DNA of 64,000 nt from Cyclobacteriaceae bacterium (GTDB taxonomy: Bacteria > Bacteroidota > Bacteroidia > Cytophagales > Cyclobacteriaceae). The position numbers were made by a program, and so were the translations under genes. Of this stretch, positions 63,237 through 64,000 are shown piece after piece. The stretch spans positions 1 through 64,000 of the forward strand of contig JALONI010000026.1 of NCBI GenBank assembly GCA_025455015.1. The letters run 5' to 3'. Each line of letters begins with the position of its first letter. Within the stretch, counting starts at the first letter, position 1. The notes under the pieces were generated by a model. The model was not told where the DNA came from. It was given only the letters and a program-made list of their open reading frames with translations, and searched no databases.

Positions 63237-63866
63237 ATGAGGCTGGTTGGTTTTTTAATTTTGATATTGTTCTCTTGCGAAATCGCAAAAGAAAAAGTAA
63301 TTCTTTATAGCGTTCAAGAATCTGATTTTAGTTGGAATTTGATTTTGGAGAATAAGAGCCCGATTATGTTTGTGAAGAGCGATTCCATATTTGTTATTGA
63401 CGGAAGAAGGCAACTATCAGTTTCTTTAAAGGGTACCTTAGATTCGTTAAAGACTGCGTTGATCTCGCCTCATACCGGAAGCATGCTCTTTCATTACAGT
63501 ATCTGTGCGAGAACACCATCAAGTTATAATTGTGAGATTAAGTTAACGGATAGTACCGAGATAAAAAGTGCAAAATTCTATGTGGAAGGTATTAATGGCT
63601 TGTTGAGCTACCCCACCTGCTACCTTTCATTGAAAGGAAACAAGAACAATTACATATTGGATTTTAGTTTTTACCGACTTGATATCTATGATGTTGCACA
63701 AGTTGACAGTCATTCTTTTGTTGTTTTATATGATTATACCCCACATGAAATAGATAAAGCTGGAATAAAAAGAATTGGCCTGTTAGACTTATCGCGATTG
63801 GAGGGTGATAATAGCATTAAAGTGCTGGAGTATCTTAAAGATAGACTTAATGAGATTGGTGAATAA
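63237..63866 (+). CDS. AT-rich lipoprotein of unknown function
   Basis: 209 residues, family not recognised. Lipoprotein signal MRLVGFLILILFSCEIAK (lipobox LFSC at residues 11-14). The body is beta-rich (FSWNLILENKSPIMFVKSDS, IFVIDGRRQLSVSLKGTLDS), ending in helix DNSIKVLEYLKDRLNEIGE. Same low GC as the preceding gene. Probably surface or periplasmic. Confidence 0.6.
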   Translation: MRLVGFLILILFSCEIAKEKVILYSVQESDFSWNLILENKSPIMFVKSDSIFVIDGRRQLSVSLKGTLDSLKTALISPHTGSMLFHYSICARTPSSYNCEIKLTDSTEIKSAKFYVEGINGLLSYPTCYLSLKGNKNNYILDFSFYRLDIYDVAQVDSHSFVVLYDYTPHEIDKAGIKRIGLLDLSRLEGDNSIKVLEYLKDRLNEIGE

Positions 63867-64000
63867 ATCGACTTTTGTTTCTCCTTGCTCGCGGAGTATC
63901 CGCCTTAGTTGGTGTTGCGGGTCGAGAATGAGCGCGGGCTCACCAACAAACGAGATGAAATCGGACTACACGCTCGTTTGCTGATTATGTTTTTCGCCCC
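63867..64000. other. Right window edge, no gene recognised
   Basis: 134 bp after the last lipoprotein gene. Holds the right copy of the direct repeat and an AT-rich end (TTATGTTTTTC) that could be part of a promoter for a gene beyond the window. Confidence 0.4.
63933..63959 (+). repeat. 27-bp direct repeat, right copy
   Basis: CGCGGGCTCACCA-A-CAAACGA-G-ATGAA, the partner of the repeat at 62518-62544 with two substitutions. It lies 67 bp after the last lipoprotein stop, near the window edge. Confidence 0.65.

Overview
The window reads as chromosomal DNA of a free-living Bacteroidota, most likely order Cytophagales. Evidence is direct: type IX secretion (T9SS) C-terminal sorting domains, many Gln-ended Sec signal peptides, FG-GAP/ASPIC-UnbV lipoproteins, a DUF2452 protein, a primase with a cysteine-free N-terminal domain, and TAnnTTTG-type -7 promoter boxes with no obvious Shine-Dalgarno sites. 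Most of it is GC-rich housekeeping DNA. Two AT-rich patches stand out: 4,600-5,990 and 62,590-63,870. I see no rRNA, tRNA, CRISPR array, prophage or intact insertion sequence.

Layout. 1-8,104: cell-surface genes, namely an FG-GAP/UnbV lipoprotein with an in-frame stop, a possible glycan-binding lipoprotein, a tail-fibre-like S74 protein whose T9SS signal is frameshifted, and a secreted glycoside hydrolase with T9SS signal. 8,205-14,716 (minus): an ECF sigma factor, a likely anti-sigma partner, a Spy-like periplasmic protein, an outer-membrane protein, an M1 peptidase, and a 7TM-DISM receptor fused to an IS1595-type transposase zinc ribbon. 14,836-17,153: class V aminotransferase and DUF2279 protein. 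17,140-22,725: tamB-like gene and tsaD, divergent with 15 bp between starts. 22,796-24,161: Nfu scaffold and Mrp ATPase. 24,316-28,913 (plus): dnaG, ribBA, a small secreted protein, surE. 28,985-38,745 (minus): a tightly packed run ftsX-DUF3098-uppP-truB-ribF-acetoacetyl-CoA synthetase-yyaL-like-priA. 38,858-43,886: second ECF sigma/anti-sigma pair, DUF2147, membrane pyrophosphatase, TlpA-like thioredoxin. 43,940-54,573: a secreted repeat-like protein, aconitase, GNAT enzyme, split transketolase, Bcp peroxiredoxin, M23 peptidase, FAH-family hydrolase. 54,650-62,478: M48 lipoprotein, DUF2452 protein, DnaQ-like exonuclease, degenerate Mur-ligase-like protein, dnaB, histidine-kinase-like protein without its His, DoxX protein, quinone-oxidoreductase-like MDR. 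62,590-63,866: two AT-rich secreted or lipoprotein genes flanked by a 27-bp direct repeat.

How genes work together. The window carries much of replication initiation and restart (DnaG, DnaB, PriA), envelope building (UppP, FtsX, TamB, M23), flavin synthesis (RibBA, RibF), Fe-S handling (Nfu, Mrp) feeding aconitase, and non-oxidative pentose phosphate flux (split transketolase). Two sigma/anti-sigma units suggest envelope-stress signalling.

Most unusual points: histone-H1-like Lys/Ala-rich tails on two unrelated enzymes (aconitase and Bcp); the receptor/transposase-zinc-ribbon fusion; a kinase-like sensor without its phospho-accepting His; a Mur-ligase-like protein without its P-loop; and three gene lesions (nonsense, frameshift, internal deletion) that are either real decay or sequence error. 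All calls were made by reading the sequence; no database search was possible.
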